A DNA stretch of 45,791 nucleotides. It comes from a virus. The stretch is taken from IMG/VR virus record IMGVR_UViG_3300041411_000401, positions 1 through 45,791 of that record; one strand, given 5' to 3'. The notes beneath the pieces are model-generated. The model made no database searches and was not told where the DNA came from. It worked only from the letters and a program-made list of their open reading frames with translations. This document shows positions 7,981 to 17,105 of this stretch, one piece after another. A program made the position numbers and the translations under genes. Each line of letters begins with the position of its first letter. Position 1 is the stretch's first letter.

Positions 7981-8288
7981 GCTGCAGCACTCATCTCATC
8001 TGGCGTGGCATAAAACAGCAGGAAGCGATCACCCAGACCTTCATAGCTAGGGTCATCACTTCCCTTTGTGTCAGCAAAAAACAGTTCACCCAAGAATCCC
8101 AGATACGGATAGCGCACCAGCCGGTTGCCGTTCAGGCATGTCACGCCCTGCGCAATCCATTCATCACCTAAGCCGATATCCATGTACAGGCCGGTTGAGC
8201 GCTGGAAGATTCGAAGGGTGACTGACTGCTCACCCAGCTTTACCGTAAGCTCCTGAGCTTTGATTGGCTGCAATGTGATTGTCTGCAT
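7977..8288 (-). CDS. Baseplate plug-like protein
   Basis: This 103-aa all-beta protein has the pattern of the phage baseplate plug family ([25 protein letters not shown], then [23 protein letters not shown]). It is thought to close the tube at the hub. Gene order, with a Dit-like protein before it and the hub after it, supports this. Start and stop overlap the neighbours (TGATG and ATGA). Confidence 0.82.
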   Translation of the reverse strand: MQTITLQPIKAQELTVKLGEQSVTLRIFQRSTGLYMDIGLGDEWIAQGVTCLNGNRLVRYPYLGFLGELFFADTKGSDDPSYEGLGDRFLLFYATPDEMSAAA

Positions 8289-9094
8289 CAGGTAAGCACC
8301 TTAACCAGGGCTGTGACCGAGGATGAGAGTTTATTGATAGCCGAGGTCGCAGCGCCGTTTATCGAAGCCGTGGTTGTCTGTGTGATGTTATTAACCGTGG
8401 ACGAAACCTTGTCTGCCACCTGCGTAGCCGCGCTGGAAACGGAGTTCTTCAGGCCAGTCAGGGCCGAAGAAACGCCGCTCTGCGTGGCTTCAGTGGTGGA
8501 TGAGTTCACCTTTTCCGTCACGGCGCTGGGAGCCAGACTGGTTGCGTTAGCCGTGGTCTTGCTCTGTGCCGTGGTGCTGGTCAGGGTGACTTCTGCAGAC
8601 TCAAGCACAGACTGGAAAATAGCCTCAACTGTCAGCAGGGTGACGTCCCGGTCAGAGGTCCGGTAGTTGTAGCGCACCAGATCGTACTTCTCGTACGTGG
8701 TATCCGGCGTTTCGATGTCATACGTCATCGTATCTTCAACCATCGCATCCAGAGCAGCCAGCATATCTGCGCGGCTTGTCAGAGAGAAGTTGGTGAGGTT
8801 GGGAAGCGAGCCTGTTAAGCCAGACCATCCCTCAAGCACAAACAGCACCCTGATAACCGGTGGCCGCTTCACCTTGTTGTAAGAATTGTACGAGCCCGCC
8901 TCAATTGGCGCGGAGACAACCGAAGCATCAGCCCCGTACTCAACGCCGAGGAAAGACGAAGGCGATAGCGCTTTGCCCGTACCGTTGTTGAAGTAGATGC
9001 CATAGCCGGGGCCGATGATGCTGTTGATTACCGAGAAGATGCCGCCACCCTGCACGGCATTAAGTAGCGTCGTTTCATTCAGAGAGAAATTCAT
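8288..9094 (-). CDS. Dit-like/tail hub-proximal protein with repetitive C terminus
   Basis: This 268-aa protein follows the tape measure. The N-terminal 165 residues look like the Dit-like phage tail domain ([23 protein letters not shown], then [31 protein letters not shown]). The last 90 residues are low-complexity, rich in Ser, Thr, Ala and Val, with possible coiled-coil character, which may reflect a trimeric rod. It probably forms the ring joining tube and hub. Confidence 0.78.
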   Translation of the reverse strand: MNFSLNETTLLNAVQGGGIFSVINSIIGPGYGIYFNNGTGKALSPSSFLGVEYGADASVVSAPIEAGSYNSYNKVKRPPVIRVLFVLEGWSGLTGSLPNLTNFSLTSRADMLAALDAMVEDTMTYDIETPDTTYEKYDLVRYNYRTSDRDVTLLTVEAIFQSVLESAEVTLTSTTAQSKTTANATSLAPSAVTEKVNSSTTEATQSGVSSALTGLKNSVSSAATQVADKVSSTVNNITQTTTASINGAATSAINKLSSSVTALVKVLT

Positions 9095-9096
9095 AA

Positions 9097-10890
9097 TCAG
9101 CCCTGCCCTGACATAGATGGAACCAGCAGACTGTTGCGGCTGACGTTGCGCTGCACATCCTGACCGAGGGCATTAACAGAGGTTGCATTGCTCTGCACAG
9201 TCATCTCGCCAATGTGGACTTCGGTTTTAGCTGAAGGCTGTTGCTGCATGGTCTGCTGGCGCATTGCTGTTGCCGTCGAGCCAACCTGAATGCCGCTGAG
9301 AATGTCCTGGTCGGATACGTAGCCTTTGCCGTTCTCATGGTTGATGATGCCGCGGATCAGCTTGAAGACTGTTTCTGTGTCTTCCCCTGAAAGCTTTTCA
9401 TCAGCCTGCTTACCGGTTGCGCCGACCAGTTGCTTGATGTACGCCTGAACATTGTTGTTATCGCCTGCCGGTGCATACTTGTTCACCACGGACTCAATCG
9501 TGTTTACACCGCGACTGAAGTAAAGCTGGATTTGCTTGTAGAGGGCAGAAATTCCATCCCGCATGCTTTCGAAAACAGCAAAACGGCCATTCTCTCCGCT
9601 CTCTTTGGTTGCGCCCGCCTGTCCAGCAAAGTTCAGGTTGCCGGGGTTGTTGTTGCGAATGCCGCGGGGCTTGGTGCCATACGCGTCATATTTGTTATCC
9701 GCGCCATTGGTGGACGATACCTTGTTCCACCATCCAATAGCCTTGCCTACCCAGCTGTCTTTATAATACTGACCATTCTCGCTGAGTTGCTTTTTGGGTC
9801 CGCTATTTTTATCTATCCAGTCCGCATATTCGTAAGCTCCGAATCCAACCGCACCGATAACTCCCCCGCGCCCGATTGAAGCAAGCGTGGTTCCCAGTCC
9901 GCCAGCTGATAACCCCACCCTGGATATTGCTGCAATCATACCCAGCGCCCATTTGCCAGCCATGAACCCCAGCAGTAGCTCTAATGCGTTCTGCCAGCCG
10001 CCAACAGCATCAACAACCTGGCTGATTTCATTGGATGTGTCGGAAAAGAACTTCTGAATCTCCGGGCCATGCTCAGTTATCCAGATGCCAACCTTTTCAA
10101 TCAGCGGGATCAGCTTTTCTACGTATGGAATCAGAGCCTCATAAAGCACCTGAGACGCTGCAGAGAAGTTCTGCTTCATCTCCGCCAGGCGGCGGTTAAA
10201 CTCTTGCGCCTTGCGCGTCGCATCCTCAGTAGCGCGGGACATCTTCGTGAAACGGTCAGCATCGGTAACGAGGTTGCCGTTGGTCAGCGCCTGCTGAGTC
10301 TGATTATCAAAGTTGAACATGCCACCAAAGCGGCGCTGTGCATCTTTACTCAGCTTGCCCCAGTTATCCGCAATTTTGCGCATAACCTCTTCGGAGTTGT
10401 CGTTCTGGTAGTCGAAATTGGCACCGGTTGCGCCAGCGAACGAGGATAAAGCCGCGAACAGGGGATTATCCTGCCCGCCGCCCGTTCTGATTTGAGTCAG
10501 TACGTTCTGGAATCCGCTCAGTGTGCCGGTAATCTTTTCAGCACTCGAACCGGCCGCCTCTGCCGCTCTCTGCCAGCCATCAAGAGACTTAGCAGACATA
10601 TCCAGAGACTGAGAGTTAACTGCAAGCTGCTGCAGATTATCGGTCATGCCGGTGATGAAGTTTTTGAAACCCTGAACGGACAGCGTTACGCCTACCAGCG
10701 CCAGCAGTTCAGTACGGATAGAGCCAAAGAAAGAGGCCGCCCTTTTACCTGCGGACTCCATGTCTTTAGCAACTTGCTCCGACTGCTTTCTGGTGTCGTC
10801 CAGCCCACCTTTAACGTCTTTCTGACCCTTCTTAAACCCGGTCGCGTCGAGGCCCAGCGTGACAACCAGCGCGTCAATGATTGTTGCCAT
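9097..10890 (-). CDS. Tail tape measure protein with muramidase-like domain
   Basis: This 597-aa protein sets tail length and is ejected with the DNA. The N terminus (IDALVVTLGLDATGFKKGQKD) is typical of tape measures and is followed by coiled-coil regions (about 30-130 and 215-290) and a hydrophobic stretch (about 300-355). Residues 409-418 (RGIRNNNPGN) begin a domain seen in phage peptidoglycan-degrading virion proteins, running through a SRGVNTIESVVNKYAPAGDNN segment typical of that family. It should open the cell wall locally during entry. Its ATG overlaps the upstream stop (TGATG). Confidence 0.92.
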   Translation of the reverse strand: MATIIDALVVTLGLDATGFKKGQKDVKGGLDDTRKQSEQVAKDMESAGKRAASFFGSIRTELLALVGVTLSVQGFKNFITGMTDNLQQLAVNSQSLDMSAKSLDGWQRAAEAAGSSAEKITGTLSGFQNVLTQIRTGGGQDNPLFAALSSFAGATGANFDYQNDNSEEVMRKIADNWGKLSKDAQRRFGGMFNFDNQTQQALTNGNLVTDADRFTKMSRATEDATRKAQEFNRRLAEMKQNFSAASQVLYEALIPYVEKLIPLIEKVGIWITEHGPEIQKFFSDTSNEISQVVDAVGGWQNALELLLGFMAGKWALGMIAAISRVGLSAGGLGTTLASIGRGGVIGAVGFGAYEYADWIDKNSGPKKQLSENGQYYKDSWVGKAIGWWNKVSSTNGADNKYDAYGTKPRGIRNNNPGNLNFAGQAGATKESGENGRFAVFESMRDGISALYKQIQLYFSRGVNTIESVVNKYAPAGDNNNVQAYIKQLVGATGKQADEKLSGEDTETVFKLIRGIINHENGKGYVSDQDILSGIQVGSTATAMRQQTMQQQPSAKTEVHIGEMTVQSNATSVNALGQDVQRNVSRNSLLVPSMSGQG

Positions 10891-11503
10891 CAGTTAGACT
10901 CCTGCGATTTATTGACGACCATCCGGTTGTAGTTGTCGACAGTAATGATTTCCAGCCACCACCATAAATCTTCAACGCCAAGCGTCGTGCTCAGCTCTGT
11001 GAGAGAGCACTTACCAGAAGAAAGGACAGTAGCTATGGTCTTGGGTACGTTGACGTATTCAGCAAGCCCGTGGACCTGCTCATGCATCATTGGTGGGATA
11101 TCTATTGGGCGGCGGCCTGAAAAAAATCCACATGAAGCTTGAACACCTCCGCCCTCAGTTTCAGGCGGGTAGTGATCTCTTCGATATCATCATCGATGAG
11201 GCGGCGCTTAATGTTCTGGTTTGCAGCATCTGGCACGCACTGAACACACTCCATCAACTCATCGAGCAGTGGTTTTGCTTCTGCCGGCGGAATCTGCGAG
11301 ACCATTTTCAGTCCGGTGCCAGCCATTGCAGCGATACCCATATCCGCGAAGTTATCCGGCAAATCGACGCCGCTGCGAGCCATGGCCATGCCTGCGCGAA
11401 TAGCCCACCATTCAGCCTGAGCGGCTGACATTTCGCGGATGTAGAACACCTTGCCAGCATCGCGCCCGGCTGTTTCTGTGTAGAAGAGTTCTTTGCGTGC
11501 CAT
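10890..11503 (-). CDS. Tail chaperone fusion GT made by -1 frameshift
   Basis: The 133-aa chaperone frame and the following short frame (10890-11090, 66 aa from its own Met) are joined if ribosomes slip back one base at T-TTT-TTT (11126-11120). After the slip the frame continues open (Ser-Gly-Arg-Arg-Pro-Ile-Asp-Ile-Pro-Pro-Met-Met...) to the stop at 10890, giving about 204 aa. This is the lambda G/GT arrangement: two overlapping products before the tape measure that coat it during tail assembly. The T part alone has only a weak start. Frame, slip site and position agree; use of the site is inferred. Confidence 0.82.
11102..11503 (-). CDS. Tail assembly chaperone (G-like)
   Basis: This 133-aa mainly helical protein lies between the tail tube and tape measure genes. 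ELFYTETAGRDAGKVFYIREMSAAQAEWWAIRAGMAMA is typical of chaperones in this phage group. It is the in-frame product; a fraction of ribosomes should shift at the T7 slippery run near its 3' end (codons Phe-Phe before Gln-Ala-Ala-Ala-Gln) to make the longer GT form. Confidence 0.87.
   Translation of the reverse strand: MARKELFYTETAGRDAGKVFYIREMSAAQAEWWAIRAGMAMARSGVDLPDNFADMGIAAMAGTGLKMVSQIPPAEAKPLLDELMECVQCVPDAANQNIKRRLIDDDIEEITTRLKLRAEVFKLHVDFFQAAAQ
11120..11126 (-). other. Programmed -1 frameshift slippery heptamer
   Basis: T TTT TTT in the zero frame of the chaperone (GAT TTT TTT CAG), 16 bases before its stop codon. It matches X-XXY-YYZ. The -1 frame is open across the junction and through to the tape measure start. 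Confidence 0.8.
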
Positions 11504-11511
11504 GTTATGCC

Positions 11512-11958
11512 TTATGGATTGTAAGCTTCAGGTGTTACCGATTCCCAACTGATCTGGAAGGTGCCCGCTGCAAGTACGCGCTGAGCATCCGGCATGGCTT
11601 TGGTGCGCTGCAGGACACCATTAGTTAGGGTGTATTTCCGGCCTGTAGATGGCAGGATTACTGTGGCGTTACAGCGGAAAACCGCCTTAGCAGTCAGAGA
11701 TGTGAGCATCCACGTCTCGAAGATCTGCCAACTTGGGCTGTCTGGCATGACGGTAATTGTCTGAAGGTATTCGCCAAAGACGAAGCCAGCAGAGAGCTTC
11801 CCGTCAGCACCACGGACGGTGTTTGCCATCTCGGTGTCACCGAAAGCAAACATTGCGTCGGCGGCGTAACCTTCCAGCACCTGCGCTGTTGGATAAAGAT
11901 TTGTCACAGTGAGCGAAAAAATAGCGTCAGCACTGGTGATCGTGTTATTTCCGGCCAT
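11512..11958 (-). CDS. Tail tube protein (DUF3277-like)
   Basis: This 148-aa beta-rich protein lies directly after the sheath gene, where the tube gene is expected. Its pattern (SADAIFSLTVTNLYPTAQVLEGYAADAMFAFGD, then LSAGFVFGEYLQTITVMPDSPSW and FRCNATVILPSTGRKYTLTNGVL) is that of DUF3277 tube proteins. It stacks as hexamers inside the sheath. Confidence 0.88.
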   Translation of the reverse strand: MAGNNTITSADAIFSLTVTNLYPTAQVLEGYAADAMFAFGDTEMANTVRGADGKLSAGFVFGEYLQTITVMPDSPSWQIFETWMLTSLTAKAVFRCNATVILPSTGRKYTLTNGVLQRTKAMPDAQRVLAAGTFQISWESVTPEAYNP

Positions 11959-11970
11959 TTATTCGGCTCC

Positions 11971-13449
11971 TTACTGGACCATCGTCGAAGGTAATGAAAT
12001 TTTCTGCACGCTGCCGCCGTCGCAATACCAGAACTGCATTGGTGGAGAGCCACGTTCCGCCCTAACGGCCGGTGTAGCGTCGCCGATATTCAGGTAGTAG
12101 CCTTTGGCATTCAGTGAGGATGAGATGTCAGCGCCGACAGCGTTGTTGATTTCTGAAATCTGGGAAGAGGACAGCGTTACGCCAGAACGAATACCGCCAA
12201 AAGCCACGCCCTGAGCAAACGTGTCAGCAAAGCCTGCCTCAATGATTGCCTTGCCTCGCGCGTTATACGGGAATGAGCGATTCGATTTCATTGTCTGGAT
12301 AGCGGCACCTAACAAAGCAGCATTCAGCCAGATTTCGAAACAGAAGCTATCTACCCACTTGAATGAGCCAGAGACGGTGCCGTCAGCCCAGTAGTTTTCT
12401 GAGATGTTGTTCTCGCCGTAATCGCCGTAGAAGTTGTATCCGTTGGCGATTAGCGCATCGTAAGTTGTTGAGTCATCGACCTTGGCAGCCAACCCATCAG
12501 TCTCGCGATATTTCAGAGTGACCCGACCTTCAAGTCGATCAAAGTCCAGAGATGCTGAGTAGCCAAGCACGGCCGCCGCGTCGAGGTGATTGCCATACAC
12601 CGGAATCACGCTGGCATAGTTATTCGCTGTGATGATTTTGTATGCCAGGCAGTCAATGCTTCCACTGACGGTCGCAGCTTCAGAGTCGTCATGTGGCACA
12701 TAGCCATAGCGGTAGTTCTGAGCGCTAACCCATGCAGATAGATCGAGATGCGTTGCTTCATCGGCCGCAAAGATAGTCGTGAAGAGCGCCCAGTTCTGAG
12801 ACTTGGCTTTAATGGCCGCAAGTGCATCCGCAGCAATTGCCGGCTCCGCACCCTGTGAGATAACAGCGCCTGTTGCTGAGGTAAATTTCAGTGCGTTCGA
12901 AATAGAGCCTGTGGCATAGGTAATTGTGCTGCCTTCGCCTGTCGTTGCAGAAGTGATAATGAAGGCTTTCTGCGTGGTGTCGAAGGTTACGACTACTGAA
13001 TTGCCAATCGCTGATTCAATCAGGTCTGCGGCTGCCGCAAAGCTATTCGCGCCGCTGAGATCGATATTGGTGGAGGTTTTTACCGTGCCATCTACTGTCA
13101 GCGTCAGGATGCCGCTCATTAACTTAAGCTGGTCAATGGTAACTTTCGCCATCGTTCCAGAGCGCAGAAATGCTGAGACGGTTTCAGTGTTATATCGGGC
13201 AAGTAGCAGAGCGCCCGGCTTTTTTGTCGAGTTCACATAACCGTTAAAGTAAATGCGGGCGAATGCATACTCGTCGGATGTTGAGCCAAAATAACTACGC
13301 ACATCATCCGGACTTGTAAACGCCGTAACACCGCCAACAGGGGCATACTCGCTATCAGTAAGCGCCAACCCGTTCAGGTAGAGTGCTGTACCACCGGCAG
13401 AGAGCACGCCGGGGATGATGGAAATATCTTTACTTAAAGGGATTGGCAT
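11971..13449 (-). CDS. Tail sheath protein (DUF3383)
   Basis: This 492-aa protein has the DUF3383 sheath start (IPLSKDISIIPGVLSAGG), the LALTDSEYAPVGGVTAFTSPDDVRSYFGSTSDEYAFARIYFNGY region, and a C-terminal domain with GVTLSSSQISEINNAVG. Sheath subunits contract to drive the tube through the envelope, so the virion is myovirus-like. Confidence 0.93.
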   Translation of the reverse strand: MPIPLSKDISIIPGVLSAGGTALYLNGLALTDSEYAPVGGVTAFTSPDDVRSYFGSTSDEYAFARIYFNGYVNSTKKPGALLLARYNTETVSAFLRSGTMAKVTIDQLKLMSGILTLTVDGTVKTSTNIDLSGANSFAAAADLIESAIGNSVVVTFDTTQKAFIITSATTGEGSTITYATGSISNALKFTSATGAVISQGAEPAIAADALAAIKAKSQNWALFTTIFAADEATHLDLSAWVSAQNYRYGYVPHDDSEAATVSGSIDCLAYKIITANNYASVIPVYGNHLDAAAVLGYSASLDFDRLEGRVTLKYRETDGLAAKVDDSTTYDALIANGYNFYGDYGENNISENYWADGTVSGSFKWVDSFCFEIWLNAALLGAAIQTMKSNRSFPYNARGKAIIEAGFADTFAQGVAFGGIRSGVTLSSSQISEINNAVGADISSSLNAKGYYLNIGDATPAVRAERGSPPMQFWYCDGGSVQKISLPSTMVQ

Positions 13450-13989
13450 TTAAGCATTCTCCGGTGGGTATTTCAGGTCTGCTGCAATCGCCGTGACGTT
13501 AATTTCGTCGAAGAAATACAAGGGCGTCGTAACGACTGCGTTAAATTGCGCGATGAAGTCGAGCGTCCAGCGGCTTTCATACTGCTGTTCGGCGTTAATC
13601 ATCGTTGTCTGGTGCGGCTCTCCCGCGTAAAGCGGGGTGACCGGCATATTGCTCTGGCGAAACCAGTTAGCGGAGTATTCAGAGCGGATCATGGTGCCGA
13701 CAATGGCGGCCATCTCCTGAGCTGAATTGCCGTAGAAATCCAACTGACATCGCCACTGGTTGCTGCGCTGCGTTAGCTCACTACCCTGACCGACTCCCGG
13801 GTCGTTGTATCCGACGCGGTTTGTTGACAGTCCGGTGATAAACATTGGCGTCATGGTGACGAAATCACCGATCGGCATTGGCGTGTTGTTTTCCTGAGAA
13901 AGGAACACCTCAGCGTCGACGAGGGATAATAAAAAACCGCGCAAGGCGGCTGTAAGATCATCCTGTGTAATGCTTATGGTCGCGCTCAT
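13450..13989 (-). CDS. Neck/tail terminator-like protein (LIC_12616 family)
   Basis: The 179-aa product has the LIC_12616-type pattern (ISITQDDLTAALRGFLLSLV, QGSELTQRSNQWRCQLDFYG and YESRWTLDFIAQFNAVVTTP). Such proteins cap the tail tube or join it to the neck. The ATG at 13989 overlaps the previous stop (ATGA); a start at 14022 would add an unsupported leader. Confidence 0.83.
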   Translation of the reverse strand: MSATISITQDDLTAALRGFLLSLVDAEVFLSQENNTPMPIGDFVTMTPMFITGLSTNRVGYNDPGVGQGSELTQRSNQWRCQLDFYGNSAQEMAAIVGTMIRSEYSANWFRQSNMPVTPLYAGEPHQTTMINAEQQYESRWTLDFIAQFNAVVTTPLYFFDEINVTAIAADLKYPPENA

Positions 13990-14357
13990 GTGGATACCTG
14001 CAGCGTGACAGCGAAGGAGCACCAGTCAGGCCACTCTTCCAGTGGTTGCGTAATCAGCCAGATCTCGCCGTTAACAATGAGCTTGTCGCCGCCCTTTTGC
14101 TTGGGTCGGTTGACGCCTTCAAAGTTACCGTTAACGTAGGCCTTCTTTTTGATGCCCTGCAGGTTTAACCCGTCGAGCTTCATCAGATCGGTATAGGCCA
14201 GCGGCTGAAGCTGCACGGTTACGCTCTGTTCTGCGTAAGCAGGCACACGATGTCCTGCCGCATCTGTCGTATATGTGCCAAGGCTTACCATCATCACGGC
14301 TGGAACGTCCGGATTAACAACGGTGATTGCCCGGCGCACAATGCCATGGAGATTCAT
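13986..14357 (-). CDS. Head-tail connector/neck protein
   Basis: This 123-aa beta-rich protein lies between two other neck genes. It resembles small head-tail joining proteins of contractile-tailed phages (HGIVRRAITVVNPDVPAVMMVSLG, then NGEIWLITQPLEEWPDWCSFAVTLQV). The role is inferred from order and size. It overlaps both neighbours by 4 bp. Confidence 0.75.
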   Translation of the reverse strand: MNLHGIVRRAITVVNPDVPAVMMVSLGTYTTDAAGHRVPAYAEQSVTVQLQPLAYTDLMKLDGLNLQGIKKKAYVNGNFEGVNRPKQKGGDKLIVNGEIWLITQPLEEWPDWCSFAVTLQVST

Positions 14358-14806
14358 ACGCCGTCCTTAACGTCATAGTCGACAGAGTTGAGCATGTGAG
14401 AGGTTTCGATAAGAGGCTTTTCGAATCCCTTTCTGTCGATCGTAGAGGGTGCCAGCGCAGGGTCCGTAAACTCACGAATTGACTCCTGCAGCTGATCTTT
14501 AATGCGCTCACCCATCAGGGAGAAAAGAGTGGTCGCATCATAGTTGGTGGCAACCGCGATCTTTCCGATGTCATCACCCCATTGAGGTGACTTATCTTCA
14601 ATCATGCGGCGGAAGAATGGTCGGGGTGGACGATTCATGCCGGGGTCACCAAACTCATTCGCTGCAGCCACCATCGGAACCGACTCACCATCAGGATATG
14701 TCGCTCCCTCAAGGAACCCGACACGGAGAGTTTTGGCATCACCGAGGCTTTGCGCCAGCTCAGCCAGCTTCTTCTCCAGCGCGTCACCACCTGAAAATGA
14801 ACTCAT
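14354..14806 (-). CDS. Tail completion/neck protein (gp10-like)
   Basis: This 150-aa protein has the gp10-type pattern (LRVGFLEGATYPDGESVPMVAAANEFGDPGMNRPPRPFFRRMIEDK), in which a small residue-rich EFG...RPFFR motif is conserved. It helps finish the tail or join it to the head. The ATG at 14806 lies 2 bp after the previous stop; a longer frame up to 14947 overlaps that gene and is rejected. Confidence 0.85.
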   Translation of the reverse strand: MSSFSGGDALEKKLAELAQSLGDAKTLRVGFLEGATYPDGESVPMVAAANEFGDPGMNRPPRPFFRRMIEDKSPQWGDDIGKIAVATNYDATTLFSLMGERIKDQLQESIREFTDPALAPSTIDRKGFEKPLIETSHMLNSVDYDVKDGV

Positions 14807-14808
14807 CG

Positions 14809-15252
14809 CTACCTCCGGTATGAACCTCTGCGGTTGTAGTGATAGGGGTACATCGACGGCGACCCACCGGGCAGGTAACGAATCGTCCGGAATGGCAGCG
14901 TGGCCTGCCAGTACGCCGCACCATATGGCGTTTGCAGATACCACCATGATGCTGAGTTGGACGGCCCGGCATCTACCGACACAGAGACCGAACCTTCCGA
15001 CGCGCTCGTTACCCGCCCAACCAACCCGCTTGATGCCTGCCCGCCCACGCCGCTATTCATCGCAGCAAGGTGAGCAACCAGCATATTCAGGAATACAGCC
15101 CGCTGATTCACATCATCTACCGGGCTTGTATCTGTGTTATTCAGGTAGACCGTTGCCTCAACGAAATACGCTTTCAGCAGGTCATCACTCACCGAGCTGA
15201 ACTCGGGATAACGCGCCCTGAACGCGTCCACATCAAAGACAACGACTGCCAT
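14809..15252 (-). CDS. DUF4054 head-tail connector protein
   Basis: This 147-aa protein shows the DUF4054 pattern: [34 protein letters not shown], then [15 protein letters not shown] and a [22 protein letters not shown] segment, ending in a Tyr/Arg-rich tail. It forms the adaptor ring below the portal. Confidence 0.9.
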   Translation of the reverse strand: MAVVVFDVDAFRARYPEFSSVSDDLLKAYFVEATVYLNNTDTSPVDDVNQRAVFLNMLVAHLAAMNSGVGGQASSGLVGRVTSASEGSVSVSVDAGPSNSASWWYLQTPYGAAYWQATLPFRTIRYLPGGSPSMYPYHYNRRGSYRR

Positions 15253-15254
15253 GA

Positions 15255-15584
15255 TTATTTACCGTCTGCTTTGGTTACGCCCGGAGATGGGTTGTCCTGC
15301 GGCAGGCCTTCGAGACCTGACTTAACGTCAGCGTTTTCTTTGGCTTTCGACTCCGCGCTATTGGTTTTAGCCTGAGCGAACACCAGTTCGTTTTTGACGT
15401 ATGGCTGGTCTTTGTGCTGCTCCAGCCATTTATCAAAAACCGCTTTATCGACGTTTTCGGTCAGGCCGTAGCCGCCGATGACGCTTGATGCGTTAGCGCC
15501 AGCCAGCACGACTGGCTGCGCGCCATCAACATCAATCACCAGGCCATTCGGCAGCTTGCATCCTACAGTTACGACTTCAGCCAT
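15255..15584 (-). CDS. Small head-region protein of unknown function
   Basis: This 109-aa protein lies between the capsid and connector genes. The N-terminal half is hydrophobic and beta-like ([13 protein letters not shown]); the C terminus is charged and probably disordered ([18 protein letters not shown]). Short proteins with this layout are common next to DUF2184 capsids. The function is not known. Confidence 0.8.
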   Translation of the reverse strand: MAEVVTVGCKLPNGLVIDVDGAQPVVLAGANASSVIGGYGLTENVDKAVFDKWLEQHKDQPYVKNELVFAQAKTNSAESKAKENADVKSGLEGLPQDNPSPGVTKADGK

Positions 15585-15587
15585 TTC

Positions 15588-16622
15588 TTACACTCCCAGC
15601 ATGGTGGCGATTGCCAGCGGTTGACGGATGATTGCACCCCAGGTGCCACCAGATTTTTTCTGCTTCCAGGATGACTCTTCGGTCACCACTGCATGCGCAC
15701 GCATCTTCTCAGTGAAGGCGGCGTAAGCGGTGTCCTGCTCACCCAAGCGATCTGCGATCAGCTGAACCATTTCACCGGCTGGAGTTGAGTACTCGATAGC
15801 AGTCTCAATCTTCAGGTTCGGGAAGTTTTTCTTCAGCAGGTCAGAGACGTTCACGTTGTACATGTTCGTCTTAGCCAGATTCACAGACATAGCCGGAGAC
15901 ATCGCAAGCGTCATCGGAGTGCTCATGTCCAGCAGGCCTTTGGTCTGTGATACCAACTGACCGAACAGCTTCAGAATGTCGTCATAGACCGCTTGTCCGT
16001 CTTTGGTTGACCAGGTCAGCGCACTACCGGTGCCAGTTGCACTTGGCGTGATTGATGCTGGCAGAGACGGGTCGTTCAGGAGGCCATAGTTCTGCAGGCC
16101 AGCAATGCCGTAGAAGTAAGACTTGTTCTGGAACTTGTTCAGCACCAGCGCAGAAGCTACGTTCAGCTCGGCTGCATAACCGATACGCGCTGCACCGTAC
16201 ATATCCAGCTCGCGCTCACCCCAGCGGGTGTGGGTCTGGTAGTGGTAGGATTGGCGTGCCACCCAGTTGACGTTAGCCGCGGTCATGCCGTTGTGGTTGT
16301 AGTCACCATAGGAGCTGGTTTCACCTGCAGATTCCACGATTGGGAATTGCGCGGTAAGCGTGGTCCAGTCGCCTTTTTTAACTTCACCGATGATTTCAGC
16401 TGCTTTCATCGGAGTAACCAGAACGCGGATCAGTTCAGGGTCAACATAGTTGGTGAAGTAAGCCGGGATACCTGAGCTGCCGGTGGTAACCATGGTCGGC
16501 TGAGCATCCATAGCCAGCGCGAAGTTTTCCGCGAACTCTGGCTTCAGATATTCTTTCGCGCCCGGCAGCACGATGCCGTACTTGCCGCTTGCCGCGGAGT
16601 AGTGTTGTTGAAACTTATTCAT
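15588..16622 (-). CDS. Major capsid protein (DUF2184)
   Basis: This 344-aa protein has the DUF2184 capsid features: an N-terminal [18 protein letters not shown] segment, [29 protein letters not shown]-like [11 protein letters not shown], and the [33 protein letters not shown]-terminal part. It forms the HK97-fold icosahedral shell. The cement and protease/scaffold genes lie immediately upstream. Its ATG overlaps the cement-gene stop (TAATG). Confidence 0.93.
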   Translation of the reverse strand: MNKFQQHYSAASGKYGIVLPGAKEYLKPEFAENFALAMDAQPTMVTTGSSGIPAYFTNYVDPELIRVLVTPMKAAEIIGEVKKGDWTTLTAQFPIVESAGETSSYGDYNHNGMTAANVNWVARQSYHYQTHTRWGERELDMYGAARIGYAAELNVASALVLNKFQNKSYFYGIAGLQNYGLLNDPSLPASITPSATGTGSALTWSTKDGQAVYDDILKLFGQLVSQTKGLLDMSTPMTLAMSPAMSVNLAKTNMYNVNVSDLLKKNFPNLKIETAIEYSTPAGEMVQLIADRLGEQDTAYAAFTEKMRAHAVVTEESSWKQKKSGGTWGAIIRQPLAIATMLGV

Positions 16623-17104
16623 TAATTGCTCCAGGTGCTGATTTTGACCAGTTCGCCTGCTGCTGCGACGCTACCGGCTTTGAATGGGGTTTCGACATAA
16701 CCGGCGATCGTTGCGCCCGCTGCGCCAGTCTGAACCTGACCAGTGGTCAGTGATGCGAAGATTTTCTGTCCACGCGTGGCGGCAGTTGATGTACGCGCCC
16801 AGAAGTCACCAGCAACCATCAGTGTTACTTCGCGGCCAGACTGGATAACGTTTGAGTCCGTACCCAGCCAGGTGGTGATGACTGCCTGACCGTCACGGTG
16901 AACGAAGCCAGCAGGCGCGCCGGTGCCAGCGTTTGATGCGACGCCGTTAACGTCCCACGCAAAGCGGCCGATTGTCAGGCCATTGGTGCCCGCAACCAGT
17001 GCTGCTTCACCTGCCAGATAGGTTGCGTGCTCGTTGGTGCTGGCAAAGCCACCCTCAACACCCGGTGCTGGATATTGGTTAATTACACTCTGAAAACCTG
17101 CCAT
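16622..17104 (-). CDS. Capsid decoration/cement protein
   Basis: This 160-aa protein directly precedes the capsid gene. It resembles the structural cement protein group ([30 protein letters not shown], then [16 protein letters not shown], then [17 protein letters not shown]). It binds outside the shell to stabilise it after DNA packaging. Confidence 0.88.
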   Translation of the reverse strand: MAGFQSVINQYPAPGVEGGFASTNEHATYLAGEAALVAGTNGLTIGRFAWDVNGVASNAGTGAPAGFVHRDGQAVITTWLGTDSNVIQSGREVTLMVAGDFWARTSTAATRGQKIFASLTTGQVQTGAAGATIAGYVETPFKAGSVAAAGELVKISTWSN

Positions 17105-17105
17105 G

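Noticed and set aside
14604-15200. 198-aa plus-strand frame
   Set aside because: Antisense to the DUF4054 and gp10-like genes; low-complexity Ser/Pro/Arg composition typical of a shadow frame.
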